Origin: Firmicutes bacterium CAG:582
Lineage (GTDB): Bacteria > Bacillota_I > Bacilli_A > RF39 > UBA660
Direction of reading: 5' to 3'
DNA: 60,403 nucleotides
Assembly (NCBI GenBank): GCA_000435515.1
Contig: FR884157.1
Span: 17,920-78,322 of the forward strand
The position numbers and the translations under genes are program-made. This document shows, piece after piece, positions 33,604 to 42,761 of the stretch. The first letter of the stretch is position 1; each line of letters begins with the position of its first letter. The notes under the pieces are model-generated. The model worked only from the letters and a program-made list of their open reading frames with translations, made no database searches and had not been told where the DNA came from.

Positions 33604-34434
33604 TTATTTTTCATTATATTCATCCAAGAAACTTTTATATTCACCATTCTTTTTAGTTCCTAAGACACAGTTTAAATTAACATTATCCATACTTTTAAAT
33701 ATATTATGATCAATTTCTCTATTAATTTGTCTCATCTTTTTTACTAATTCTTTCATTTCTTTTCTTTTACTTGTTCCATCATTGATTAAAGAACAACCTT
33801 CAGTAAATCTACAAGCACAGTTGATAAATGTAAGTTCATTATAATTTCTCCAAGAAATAATAGCGCCCTCTTTTACCAAATAAAGAGGTCTGATAAGTTC
33901 AAGTCCTTCATAATTATCAGAATGAAGTTTAGGCATCATAGTTTTAATTTCAGCTCCATAAAACATTGAAAGTAAAGTTGTTTCAATAACATCATCAAAA
34001 TGATGACCCAAAGCTATTTTATTACATCCAATTTCTTTTGCTTTATTATATAAATAACCTCTACGCATTTTTGCACATAAATAACAAGGACTTTTAGAAT
34101 CAATTGTCGATACAACATCAAAAATATCACTTTCAAATATTTCAATTGGAATATTAAGAATACGCGCATTATCCTCAATGTATTTACGGTTATACTCATT
34201 ATATCCAGGATCCATTACCACATATCTAGCTTCAAAATTAATTTTGCCATGACGTTTTAATTCCTGAATACATTTAGCAAGTAAAAATGAATCCTTTCCT
34301 CCACTTATGCAAACCATTATTTTATCATTATCTTGAATAAGTTCATAAGTCTTAACAGCTTCAATAAATTTAGACCATATTTCCTTACGATATTTCTTTA
34401 TAATACTTTTTTCAATTTCTTTATACTTCTCCAT
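33604..34434 (-). CDS. TtcA-like tRNA thiolase (PP-loop ATPase)
   Basis: 276 residues with the PP-loop SGGKDSFLLA (about residues 45-54), the TtcA-type CYLCAKMRRGYLY Cys pair (about 118-130) and a third Cys in the INCACRF segment (about 209-214), the set that holds an Fe-S cluster in this family, plus GHHFDDVIETTLL. TtcA makes 2-thiocytidine at tRNA position 32 using sulfur from a cysteine desulfurase; here a desulfurase gene is immediately upstream (15 bp). It is the last gene of the copper operon. A related sulfur transfer to another RNA or small molecule cannot be excluded. Confidence 0.8.
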   Translation of the reverse strand: MEKYKEIEKSIIKKYRKEIWSKFIEAVKTYELIQDNDKIMVCISGGKDSFLLAKCIQELKRHGKINFEARYVVMDPGYNEYNRKYIEDNARILNIPIEIFESDIFDVVSTIDSKSPCYLCAKMRRGYLYNKAKEIGCNKIALGHHFDDVIETTLLSMFYGAEIKTMMPKLHSDNYEGLELIRPLYLVKEGAIISWRNYNELTFINCACRFTEGCSLINDGTSKRKEMKELVKKMRQINREIDHNIFKSMDNVNLNCVLGTKKNGEYKSFLDEYNEK

Positions 34435-34448
34435 AACACACCTAAATT

Positions 34449-35558
34449 CTAACCGATAATATTATTCATCACTTCAATAAATTTATCAATTTCCGCGTTC
34501 GTTGTCAAATGACTTAAACTAATTCTAATTGAAGAACTAGCAAGTCCTTTATTTTTAGTAACTGCATATACAAGTTTAGATGGTGTTTCAATCGGACAAC
34601 AAGATGTTTTAGTAGAAACATATATTTCTGAATCGTTGAGTCTTTTTTGAAGATCATTAGACTTCCTATTTTGAACACTAAAATTAATAATATAAGGTAT
34701 TGAATTATCATTGCTGTTTATTGTAATATCCTTTTTACCTTTTAAATATTCAACAATTCTATTATTCTTATCTATAACGGAAATACGTCTTTTTTCCATA
34801 TTTTCCAAAGACTTTTTAAGAGCAATAGAAGCAGATGCAATCAAGGCTGTATCCGGTGTACCACTTCGATAAATCGTACTAGATTTTCCTCCATTGATTT
34901 GAGGCTTTAAAAACACATTATCACGTTTTACTAAAATACCTACTCCAGAAAGTCCATAAAACTTATGAGGTGTAATAGTTATTAAATCAACATCGCTGTA
35001 ATCAATATTAACTTTACCAATAGCTTGACTAGCATCAGTATGAAAAAAACAATTTGGATATTCCTTTAAAATAGAAGCAATTTCCTCAATAGGTTCTCTT
35101 ATTCCGAGTTCTGAATCAACAGAAGTAATACTTACTAAGATGGTATCATCTCTTAACATTTTCTTTAATTCATCAATGTTAATAATTCCATACTTATCAA
35201 CAGGAATAATCTCAACCTCAAAACCAAGTTCTTGTAAATATGTACAAGACGATACAATTGAATTATGTTCTAAAGAACTTATAAGTATATGCTTTCCCCT
35301 ACTTTTATATCTTTCACATACGCCTTTAATAACTAAATTGTTGCTTTCACTTGAACCACTTGTATAAATTATTTCATTCTCTTTAACATTAAGAAGTTTA
35401 GCAATATTCTTAGTAGCTTCAACTATAACCATTTTTGCTTTCATCCCAAGTGTATGATTTGAATTTGGATTCGCATAATATTCTTTAGAAACGCGAATAA
35501 ATTCATTTAAAACTTCATCATCTACCGGAGTTGAAGCAGCATAATCTAAATAGATCAT
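34449..35558 (-). CDS. cysteine desulfurase (NifS/IscS-like)
   Basis: 369 residues of class V aminotransferase fold. It shows MIYLDYAASTPVDDEVL, the cofactor region FHTDASQAIGK, the PLP-binding Lys in ITPHKFYGLSG (about residue 195) and an active-site loop with STKTSCCP (about residues 311-318). The enzyme takes sulfur from cysteine to make Ala plus an enzyme persulfide, for Fe-S clusters or thionucleosides. The stop of the upstream DUF2318 gene and this start are two bases apart, so it is co-translated with the copper genes and with the TtcA-like gene downstream, its likely acceptor. Confidence 0.88.
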   Translation of the reverse strand: MIYLDYAASTPVDDEVLNEFIRVSKEYYANPNSNHTLGMKAKMVIVEATKNIAKLLNVKENEIIYTSGSSESNNLVIKGVCERYKSRGKHILISSLEHNSIVSSCTYLQELGFEVEIIPVDKYGIINIDELKKMLRDDTILVSITSVDSELGIREPIEEIASILKEYPNCFFHTDASQAIGKVNIDYSDVDLITITPHKFYGLSGVGILVKRDNVFLKPQINGGKSSTIYRSGTPDTALIASASIALKKSLENMEKRRISVIDKNNRIVEYLKGKKDITINSNDNSIPYIINFSVQNRKSNDLQKRLNDSEIYVSTKTSCCPIETPSKLVYAVTKNKGLASSSIRISLSHLTTNAEIDKFIEVMNNIIG

Positions 35559-35559
35559 A

Positions 35560-36036
35560 TTATTTCACTGGACCTTTCCAATTTTCAAACTTATCTTTAT
35601 AACTCTCAACATAACTTGCATCAATTACAATTTTCTCGCCCTTAATCGTTTTTTTCTCAACTGGAGCTGGATTGCATCCACCTTTTTCAACACCTATTTT
35701 ATCAATATGGAATTTATTCTTACAATTTTGACATTCCAAATATTCTCCTTTTTGAATAAAATAGGCTGTTGGTGATGGATTACAAGCTTGACATGTATTA
35801 AATGCAATTCTAACTACACCATCAGTTCCTCTAACAAGTATAAATTGAACTATTACTCCATCAACTTCATAATTTGCATAAGTTGCTTCACTAGTAATAT
35901 TTTCAGTATTAATCTCAATTTCATTTTTTATATTTTTACTTAATTCCATATATTTATTGGTAGTTTCACTTTTAGAACAACTACACATCATCATAGTTAA
36001 AAATATCACAAAAAACGAAAATATGATTTTTTTCAT
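35560..36036 (-). CDS. DUF2318-like Cys-rich lipoprotein
   Basis: 158 residues with a lipoprotein signal (MMMCSC, Cys about residue 18-20). The mature part contains FNTCQACNPSP, then GEYLECQNCKNKFHIDKIG and a GGCNPAPVEKK segment, the pattern of DUF2318 proteins, which accompany metal-transport systems and probably bind iron or copper outside the membrane. It overlaps the CopZ-like gene by four bases and is followed two bases later by the desulfurase. Confidence 0.75.
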   Translation of the reverse strand: MKKIIFSFFVIFLTMMMCSCSKSETTNKYMELSKNIKNEIEINTENITSEATYANYEVDGVIVQFILVRGTDGVVRIAFNTCQACNPSPTAYFIQKGEYLECQNCKNKFHIDKIGVEKGGCNPAPVEKKTIKGEKIVIDASYVESYKDKFENWKGPVK

Positions 36037-36257
36037 AGAGTTACCTCAAGAGTATATCCTAAATCGCTTATACATTTTTCTATAACTGACATTTCAAGAG
36101 TTCCAACATATTCTATCACAACTTTACCGTTTTTTAAATCCACTTTAACACCTTTAACTCCATCAATGTTAAGAAAAGATTTTTTCACTGAAGAAACACA
36201 ATGAGAACAACTCATACCTTTAACAATTATTTCTAATTTATTATTTTTTTTAAACAT
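36033..36257 (-). CDS. CopZ-like copper chaperone
   Basis: A 74-residue heavy-metal-associated domain (ferredoxin-like fold) with the metal-binding loop GMSCSHCVSS (about residues 13-22). CopZ proteins pass Cu(I) to CopA and to the CsoR repressor. It is two bases downstream of the CopA stop and overlaps the DUF2318 gene. Confidence 0.88.
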   Translation of the reverse strand: MFKKNNKLEIIVKGMSCSHCVSSVKKSFLNIDGVKGVKVDLKNGKVVIEYVGTLEMSVIEKCISDLGYTLEVTL

Positions 36258-36259
36258 AT

Positions 36260-38440
36260 TTATCTTCCTTCCTTATTTAATTTCAATATTCTTAAAGAAT
36301 TAAATGAAACAGTTATACTGCTTAAAGTCATCGCAAAAGCTGCAATCATTGGATTATTCGTTATAGGTAATATTCCAATAGAAATTATAATCATACAAAT
36401 ATTATAGATAAATGCCCAAAATAAGTTTTCTCCAATTATTTTAAAAGTAAACTTACTAATTTTAAACAATTTAACTATATTAGAAAGATCGTTATTCATA
36501 AGAATTATATCGCTTGAATTATTTGCAATATCTGTTCCACTAGCAATAGAAACTCCAATATCAGCACTTTTAAGTGAAGGAGCATCATTTATTCCATCAC
36601 CGATCATCATAACTTTACCACTTTGCTTTAATTCATCAATATTAATTTTCTTTTCCTTTGGTAATACATTTGCACGAACTTCATCAATTCCAATAGATGA
36701 AGCAATTATTTTAGCTGTACATTCATTATCACCCGTAAGCATAACTACTTTTTTATTCATTACTTTTAAATTTTTTATTACTTCTTGAATATTATCTCTG
36801 ATGATATCCTTTACTCCGAATATTGCAACTACTTTATTCTCTTCAAAAACATATACAATTGAAGCCCCAGTATTAACTATATTTTTTTCATAGTCTTCAT
36901 AATCATTTTTAATATCTAACACTTTAAATAACTTATTATTTCCAATAAAATAAACTTTATCATTAACTTTACCAGTCAAACCAATTCCATCAATTGTTTT
37001 AAAATCAACAACATCATATAATTTATCATCTATTTTAAAAGCATTGCTGATTGGATGACTTGTTTTACTTTCTAAGCTTGCAACAATTCTTTTTACATCA
37101 TTAGAATCACCACCAAATATATGTTCTTCACTTAAACGTAAATCACCATATGTAAGTGTTCCTGTCTTATCAAAAACAACAGTTGATACATCTTTTACAC
37201 GTTCAAGAATATCACTTGATTTAACAAGAATACCAAATCTTGCACAAACTCCTTCACTTACTACAATAGCAAGAGGTGTTGCAAGACCTAAAGCACATGG
37301 GCAAGCACTTACAAGAATTGTAATAAATCTTTCCAATGCTTGAGTTAAAGTGCTACCAATAACCATATAGACAATGAAAGTAAGTAAAGCAATAAAAAAT
37401 ATTGTAGGAACAAATTTTTGACTTATTTTATCTACAAGATTAGATATGTGAGTCTTTGTATTACTAGCATCAATTACAAGTCTTACCACCTCAGAAATTG
37501 TTGAAGCAGCTCCAATTCTAATAGCTTCATATTCAATAAAACCATCAACATTCAAACTACCTGCTAAAACATCATCACCTACACTCTTTTTTTGAGCAAT
37601 TGATTCTCCAGTAATAAATGCTTCATCCAAATGAGTACTTCCCTTAACAATCCTACCATCAACGGCAATTTTCATACCCGGTTTACATATTAAAATATCC
37701 CCAACTTTAATCTTATCAAGAGTAATACGTACTTCCTCATCACCCTTTTTTAAATAAGCATAATCAGGAGTAATTGTTACCAATTCTTTAATCGCATCAA
37801 GAGTTTTATTTTTATTCTTATCAGCAATAAATCTTCCCAATTTAACAAAATAAATAATAATACAAACAGATTCAAAATATAAGTTTTCAACGCATTCTAT
37901 TGAACCATTAAAAATCATAACCAAACTAAATAAACTATATAATTCACTTGAAAGAACTCCAAGCATAACTAAAGTATCCATATTTGAGCTTCGATGTAAT
38001 AAGTTTTTTACACCTGATATTAAAATATCCAACCCATATATCAGAAATGGAATATTTAAAACAGCTAAACAAATTGCATAATTAAGCGGATATTTTTCCA
38101 TATTCAAAAATTCTATTATTGGTAGACAAACCATATGTGACATTGAAACATAAAGAACAATTAAAGCTAATATTCCAAACAAAATCAATTTTAATTTATC
38201 TTTTTTCCTTAAATTTTCTTGAACTACTTTATATTCTCCCAAGCTTTTAAAACCAGCTTTTTTTATTAATTCATCCAAATATTCCTTTGTTAAGTTATCA
38301 TCATATTCAATTGATGCATTTGCAAGAACTAAGTTAACACTTGCAGATATAATTCCATCCTGTTTATTTAAGAAATTCTCTAAACTTGAAGAACAAGCAC
38401 TGCAACTCATTCCTGCAATACTTAAAACAATTTTTTTCAT
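36260..38440 (-). CDS. copA: copper-exporting P1B-type ATPase
   Basis: 726 residues. One N-terminal metal-binding domain (GMSCSACSSS), then about eight membrane helices with the ion-binding SACPCALGLATP motif (CPC, helix 6), the phosphorylated Asp in VFDKTGTLTYGD, the P1B His-Pro in SHPIS and the hinge GDGINDAPSLKSADIG. CPC plus a CsoR regulator and CopZ indicate Cu(I) export. Seven bases separate it from the upstream SafE-like gene. Confidence 0.92.
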   Translation of the reverse strand: MKKIVLSIAGMSCSACSSSLENFLNKQDGIISASVNLVLANASIEYDDNLTKEYLDELIKKAGFKSLGEYKVVQENLRKKDKLKLILFGILALIVLYVSMSHMVCLPIIEFLNMEKYPLNYAICLAVLNIPFLIYGLDILISGVKNLLHRSSNMDTLVMLGVLSSELYSLFSLVMIFNGSIECVENLYFESVCIIIYFVKLGRFIADKNKNKTLDAIKELVTITPDYAYLKKGDEEVRITLDKIKVGDILICKPGMKIAVDGRIVKGSTHLDEAFITGESIAQKKSVGDDVLAGSLNVDGFIEYEAIRIGAASTISEVVRLVIDASNTKTHISNLVDKISQKFVPTIFFIALLTFIVYMVIGSTLTQALERFITILVSACPCALGLATPLAIVVSEGVCARFGILVKSSDILERVKDVSTVVFDKTGTLTYGDLRLSEEHIFGGDSNDVKRIVASLESKTSHPISNAFKIDDKLYDVVDFKTIDGIGLTGKVNDKVYFIGNNKLFKVLDIKNDYEDYEKNIVNTGASIVYVFEENKVVAIFGVKDIIRDNIQEVIKNLKVMNKKVVMLTGDNECTAKIIASSIGIDEVRANVLPKEKKINIDELKQSGKVMMIGDGINDAPSLKSADIGVSIASGTDIANNSSDIILMNNDLSNIVKLFKISKFTFKIIGENLFWAFIYNICMIIISIGILPITNNPMIAAFAMTLSSITVSFNSLRILKLNKEGR

Positions 38441-38447
38441 ACATCAC

Positions 38448-39713
38448 CTACTTAATTACTTTTATCTTATTTGTTATCATATTCATCCAACAACTATATG
38501 TAAATTCTCCAATATCATCAGGAGTAAACTCAACTATATTTTCACCAATTTCTAATTTTGTATTTATACCATATTCTTTAATTTTTAATTCATTATTACA
38601 ACCAGTCAAATATTTTTTATCTACATGAATTATAACTTCAACAGGAATACCTTTATGGACTATCATATTTTGATAATTATCATAAGTTAAATGAAATTCA
38701 ACAACTTGTTTTCCATCAACCATTTTTGCTTCAACAAAATTATCAGTATTTATAAAAGGCAAATTAATGTTTAAATAGGATAATCCTCTAATAAACATCG
38801 ACAAAGATAAAATAAATATTAAAACAACAGCAATCTTATTTAAAATAATCTTTTTTTCACCTTTAACGATATTAAATACTAAGCTTGATACAAACATAAG
38901 GGGAATAGTTCCTAAACAGAATAGAAACATTGATAAAGCTCCTAGGAAAAATGAACCAGTTGATAAAGCATAAACTTGCATTGCTTGCATTGGTCCACAA
39001 GGCATAAAGCCATTTAATAAACCGATTATAAATGGACTTTTTGAACTTTTTTTAAAATTAAATAATTTAACATTTTTTATATGAATTATACCTAACATAT
39101 TTAAAGACATTATAAACATCAAAACCGAAGCAATAACGATAATAATTCCTGAAGACGTATCATTTATGCTTAATACACTTCCAAGTAAACCAACTAAACC
39201 GCCAATAAACGTATATGAAATAAGACGTCCTAAATTATAGAGTATTGGCTTTTTTATACTTTTACTCTTATCAACAGTTGCAACAAGATTTAATGAGCCA
39301 CACATACTTATACAATGTAGGCTCGTAAACAATCCAGTAATAAGAAGCATACCAAGTGTTATATTAGTATCAATTGTTGGAATAAAATTAAAAATATTAA
39401 AGTTAAATATTCTATATATTAAAAAAGCAACAATGACAATTATTGATAATATAAATATGAATTCTTTTAGCTCAATATCTGTTTTTAAATTTTCTTTATC
39501 ATCACTTATATACTCATTTTTAGTAACATATCCGCTTTTTATAACATTTCTAATAATTTCATACTTTTCAATTTCACCAATATAGTTGATAATAGCAATA
39601 TTTTTCTCAAATTCAACAGATTTAATATTTTCTATTTTTAACAAAGAAGCACGTATTGTAGTTTCACAATGACTACAATGCATACCATCTATTTTTACAC
39701 AAATCGTTTTCAT
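38448..39713 (-). CDS. HMA-SafE-cupredoxin fusion, copper-handling membrane protein
   Basis: 421 residues in three parts: an N-terminal heavy-metal-associated domain (KIDGMHCSHCETT), a six-helix TauE/SafE-type membrane domain (about 75-330; LFTSLHCISMCGSLNL and GFMPCGPMQAMQVYAL are the Cys-containing helices typical of the SafE subgroup) and a C-terminal extracytoplasmic cupredoxin-like domain (VEFHLTYDNYQN; ends GEFTYSCWMN, with Cys and Met where blue-copper-like proteins bind metal). This suggests copper is moved between cytoplasm and outside. It overlaps csoR by four bases (ATGA). Confidence 0.8.
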   Translation of the reverse strand: MKTICVKIDGMHCSHCETTIRASLLKIENIKSVEFEKNIAIINYIGEIEKYEIIRNVIKSGYVTKNEYISDDKENLKTDIELKEFIFILSIIVIVAFLIYRIFNFNIFNFIPTIDTNITLGMLLITGLFTSLHCISMCGSLNLVATVDKSKSIKKPILYNLGRLISYTFIGGLVGLLGSVLSINDTSSGIIIVIASVLMFIMSLNMLGIIHIKNVKLFNFKKSSKSPFIIGLLNGFMPCGPMQAMQVYALSTGSFFLGALSMFLFCLGTIPLMFVSSLVFNIVKGEKKIILNKIAVVLIFILSLSMFIRGLSYLNINLPFINTDNFVEAKMVDGKQVVEFHLTYDNYQNMIVHKGIPVEVIIHVDKKYLTGCNNELKIKEYGINTKLEIGENIVEFTPDDIGEFTYSCWMNMITNKIKVIK

Positions 39714-40006
39714 TTTAACTTGCCAAAAAGATCAATAATATCTTCTATAACATCCATGTTATCATTTTTTATATCTTCAACCATACATGATTTCATATGA
39801 CTTTTTAATATTTCACTTCCAAGACTTTTTAAAGCATTAGTAGCTGAAGCTACTTGAAGTAAAACGTCATCACAATATCGATCTTCACTAATCATTTGTT
39901 GAATACCATTGATTTGACCAGCTATTATTTTAAGTCTTCTAGTCAAATCCCTTTTTTCTTCATCAGTTCTATGCTTGCTTCTTGTACATTTACACTCCCT
40001 TTTCAT
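39710..40006 (-). CDS. csoR: CsoR-family copper-sensing repressor
   Basis: A 98-residue all-helical DUF156 protein. The Cu(I) ligands Cys-His-Cys are present: RYCDDVL (Cys about 47), then SHMKSC (His about 72, Cys about 76). CsoR binds its operator without copper and lets go when Cu(I) is bound. I use ATG 40006, after GGTGATG; longer in-frame starts would place the promoter within the gene. It is the first gene of the operon and is expected to control it from the operator at 40028-40045. Confidence 0.88.
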   Translation of the reverse strand: MKRECKCTRSKHRTDEEKRDLTRRLKIIAGQINGIQQMISEDRYCDDVLLQVASATNALKSLGSEILKSHMKSCMVEDIKNDNMDVIEDIIDLFGKLK

Positions 40007-40021
40007 AACATCACCAAAATC

Positions 40022-40051
40022 ATTATAGGGTATAGGGGGTATATCTGTCAA
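40022..40051 (-). promoter_or_regulatory. copper operon promoter with CsoR-type operator in the spacer
   Basis: On the minus strand: TTGACA, 18 bases, TATAAT. The spacer reads GATATACCCCCTATACCC, which has the C-run/TATA-rich half-sites of CsoR boxes such as that of B. subtilis copZA. Repressor bound here would cover the promoter. Transcription would start about ten bases before the csoR ATG. Confidence 0.75.
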
Positions 40052-40060
40052 TTTAAAAAT

Positions 40061-40085
40061 AAAAAAAGAAATAGATAAATCTATT
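40061..40085 (-). terminator. terminator of the NlpC/P60 gene
   Basis: An AATAGA / TCTATT stem with a 4-base loop (40070-40085) next to the stop codon, followed by a T run on the minus strand. Confidence 0.7.
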
Positions 40086-41208
40086 CCCACATATCCGTAT
40101 AGTCATCGTTTTTACTATACTCTTTATCCATTTTATTTATATAAGCATAGTATTTATATAAACTGCTGTTTGGATTTTTATAACTAACTTTTTCGATTCT
40201 AACTCCTTTAAGAAGAGACTCAGCAATATATAAGTATTCTGAATCTTTACCAGCTATTAATGCTGTATGCCCCCAACGAGCGATCACATCCCCTACTTTA
40301 TAATCACCAGAGTTTGCATATTCATATGTTAAAGAATGCATTTCTCCGACATCACTCATATCTTTATGTCTATCGTTAATACCTGCTCCAATATCTCCAA
40401 CGTCAAGGCCAGAATTGTATAAAGACCATGTAACAAAACCTGAGCAATCTAACCCGTTCGGCATCTTTGCTCCTGGTTTATATCTATTATGATCTTGTAA
40501 ATTAGTTAATGGACAACCCCATATGGCTGGACCTTTATGCGACACTTTTATATCTTTAAATTTATCTTCACTTAAGTATAGTCCTTTATGATAATATCTT
40601 CCCTCACCATCAGCTTTTCTTACTCCTGATTCATGCATTCTACCATTTTCATAAAAGTAAGATACTTTATATTTAAATGACAATGTCATAAATCTTATTG
40701 TTTCAATCAATGCTGCACGTGTTCCTTCACCTTTATTTAAAACTCTAGTTCTCAAAGCTTCATCTATAATATGGGCTTCTTCTTCAGTATAGGCATGACA
40801 AGGTAAAAACTTTTTTTTATCATCAAGCTCCGGTTTTCTAATCAAATCCGTTACGGTAACACTTACTTCAGCCTTTTTTCCGCTTTCACTTTTTAAAGTA
40901 ACAACTGATGTTCCCAAGTTAACACCAACTATTTTTCCATCACTTATACTTACTATATCTTCATTTTCACTTGACCACGTTAATTTATAATCATCTTTTG
41001 AACTCTCTATATCATAGTTTAATTTTTCACTTTCTCCAATAGCCAAATAAAATGTATCAACTTTAAATTTAATACTTTTTACACCATCATCAATTTCAGT
41101 AATTGTTGGTATAAAATGAATTTCTTCTTTTCTATTGATAACGTCATAAGCTATAAAACATGAAATTATAAAGATAATTATTGAAATAAATAAAGATGCT
41201 TTTTTCAT
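40081..41208 (-). CDS. secreted NlpC/P60-type cell-wall hydrolase with Big-2 domain
   Basis: 375 residues. An N-terminal membrane anchor (about 5-23), a bacterial Ig-like (Big-2) domain (about 50-115; WSSENEDIVSISDGKIVGVN is diagnostic), and a C-terminal NlpC/P60 peptidase with the catalytic Cys in GLDCSGFVTW (about residue 255) and His in RWGHTALIAG (about residue 314). The family cuts peptide stems of peptidoglycan. It is monocistronic between the copper operon and mgtE. Confidence 0.82.
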   Translation of the reverse strand: MKKASLFISIIIFIISCFIAYDVINRKEEIHFIPTITEIDDGVKSIKFKVDTFYLAIGESEKLNYDIESSKDDYKLTWSSENEDIVSISDGKIVGVNLGTSVVTLKSESGKKAEVSVTVTDLIRKPELDDKKKFLPCHAYTEEEAHIIDEALRTRVLNKGEGTRAALIETIRFMTLSFKYKVSYFYENGRMHESGVRKADGEGRYYHKGLYLSEDKFKDIKVSHKGPAIWGCPLTNLQDHNRYKPGAKMPNGLDCSGFVTWSLYNSGLDVGDIGAGINDRHKDMSDVGEMHSLTYEYANSGDYKVGDVIARWGHTALIAGKDSEYLYIAESLLKGVRIEKVSYKNPNSSLYKYYAYINKMDKEYSKNDDYTDMWE

Positions 41209-41286
41209 ATTAACCTCACATATTGAATATAATATATAATTTAATATTTAGCAATAAAATAGTTAAAAAAGTAGTAAATTTACTAC

Positions 41287-42621
41287 TTAAATTCCAAGCA
41301 AAATAGTTGCTATATTAAAATATATTATTAAAGAGCATGCATCAACTATTGTAGTTATAAAAGGACTTGCCATAACTGCTGGATCAAAACCAAGTTTTTT
41401 GGCAAACATTGGTAAAGTACAACCAATAAATTTAGCGAGAATAACAGTTGCAATTAAAGTTAAACAAACACAAAAAGCAACTTTTATACTTACAGCATCA
41501 ATAATTAAAAGTTTAACAAAGTTACAAATAGCTAAAGTTAATGCACATAAAATAGATACTCTAAATTCTTTAAAAACAACTTTAAATATATCTTTAAATT
41601 CAATATCATTTAAAGAAAGTGCACGAATAATACTTACGCTTGCTTGACCACCAGCATTCCCTCCAGTATCCATAATCATCGGAATAAAAGCTGTTAAAAT
41701 AGTTACGCTTGCTAAAGCCGATTCAAAGCTTTCGATAATTTTTCCAGTAAAAGTAGCAGATATCATCAAAAGCAAAAGCCAAGGTATTCTTGCTTTATAG
41801 GTTTCAAATACACCTGTTTTATCATAAGGTTTATCAACAGGTATAATTGCTGCCATCTTTTTTATATCCTCGGTTGCTTCACTTTCAAATACATCAAGAA
41901 CATCATCAATCGTGATAATACCAACAAGTCTATTTTCAGAGTCAACTACTGGCATAACTGTCAAATTATATTTATGAAACATATTAGCAACTTCTTCTTG
42001 ATCAGTAAAAGTTGAAACATATATCAAATCTTTTTTACAAACATCCTTTATCTTATTTGTTTCTTTAGCAAAAAGAAGGTCAGTTGCTTCAATACTTCCA
42101 TATAATTTTCTTTTATGATCTACTACATAACATGTATTAATAGTTTCATAATAACTGATTTCATTTTCTAGTTTTAGAATTGCGTCCCCAACTAATGTTT
42201 CACCTTTAAATTCAACATATTCAACTGTCATAATAGATCCAGCAGTATCTTCTTCGTATCTTAATAGTTTATTAATATCTTTTCTCGTGTCATCACTACA
42301 ATTTTTTAAAATTTTATCAACAATATTTGCTGGCATTTCCTCAAGGACATCAGTTGCATCATCAGCAAACATTTCATCAATTAAAGAAACAGTTTCCTTC
42401 TCACTCAGTTCCCTTAAAAGATTAGTAGCTACAACTACATCAAATTCTGAAAAAACCTCAACTGCTTTATCTTTAGGAATAATCCTAAAAACCATAGCTA
42501 AATCTGAATTAGATAAATCACTTATCACTTCAGCCAAATCACTAATATTCATTTTATTTATAACATTTTTTAACTCATTAATGTTCTTCTCATCAATAAG
42601 TTTCTTTATATTTTCTTTCAT
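41287..42621 (-). CDS. mgtE: MgtE magnesium transporter
   Basis: 444 residues: an N-terminal helical superfamily domain, a pair of CBS domains (about 130-250), a plug helix and five transmembrane helices with the conserved MDTGGNAGGQAS motif (about residues 314-325) lining the pore. It takes up Mg2+, gated by cytosolic Mg2+. The chosen ATG (42621) follows GGAGG by five bases. A short upstream reading frame overlaps the start (see leader ORF), and no M-box riboswitch pattern is apparent. Confidence 0.92.
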   Translation of the reverse strand: MKENIKKLIDEKNINELKNVINKMNISDLAEVISDLSNSDLAMVFRIIPKDKAVEVFSEFDVVVATNLLRELSEKETVSLIDEMFADDATDVLEEMPANIVDKILKNCSDDTRKDINKLLRYEEDTAGSIMTVEYVEFKGETLVGDAILKLENEISYYETINTCYVVDHKRKLYGSIEATDLLFAKETNKIKDVCKKDLIYVSTFTDQEEVANMFHKYNLTVMPVVDSENRLVGIITIDDVLDVFESEATEDIKKMAAIIPVDKPYDKTGVFETYKARIPWLLLLMISATFTGKIIESFESALASVTILTAFIPMIMDTGGNAGGQASVSIIRALSLNDIEFKDIFKVVFKEFRVSILCALTLAICNFVKLLIIDAVSIKVAFCVCLTLIATVILAKFIGCTLPMFAKKLGFDPAVMASPFITTIVDACSLIIYFNIATILLGI

Positions 42622-42679
42622 ATAAACCTCCAAATTTGATATTATTTTTATAATTTATATACCTCGGGTATCCGTCCAT
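42593..42679 (-). CDS. candidate leader peptide overlapping mgtE
   Basis: A 28-codon frame with an excellent ribosome binding site (GGAGGTGAT, spacer of six T, ATG). It begins MDGYPRYINYK and ends in TGA 29 bases inside mgtE, in another frame. The mgtE ribosome binding site lies within it, so its translation would affect mgtE initiation. Acidic/Pro-containing leader peptides regulate Mg transporters in enterobacteria (MgtL type). Here this is inference from position and sequence. Confidence 0.4.
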   Translation of the reverse strand: MDGYPRYINYKNNIKFGGLYERKYKETY

Positions 42680-42732
42680 AAAAAATATCACCTCCAAAAG
42701 TTTAACAAAAACATTATAATATATATTTATTC

Positions 42733-42761
42733 AAAAAAAAAGATTTAGAAACTCTAAATCT
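42733..42761 (-). terminator. terminator between thioredoxin-like gene and mgtE
   Basis: An AGATTTAGA / TCTAAATCT stem with a 3-base loop (42741-42761) followed on the minus strand by eight T, overlapping the stop codon of the upstream gene. Confidence 0.85.

Noticed and set aside
42622..42760. M-box (ykoK) magnesium riboswitch upstream of mgtE
   Set aside because: The leader is too short (about 100 bases) and none of the conserved M-box elements could be found.
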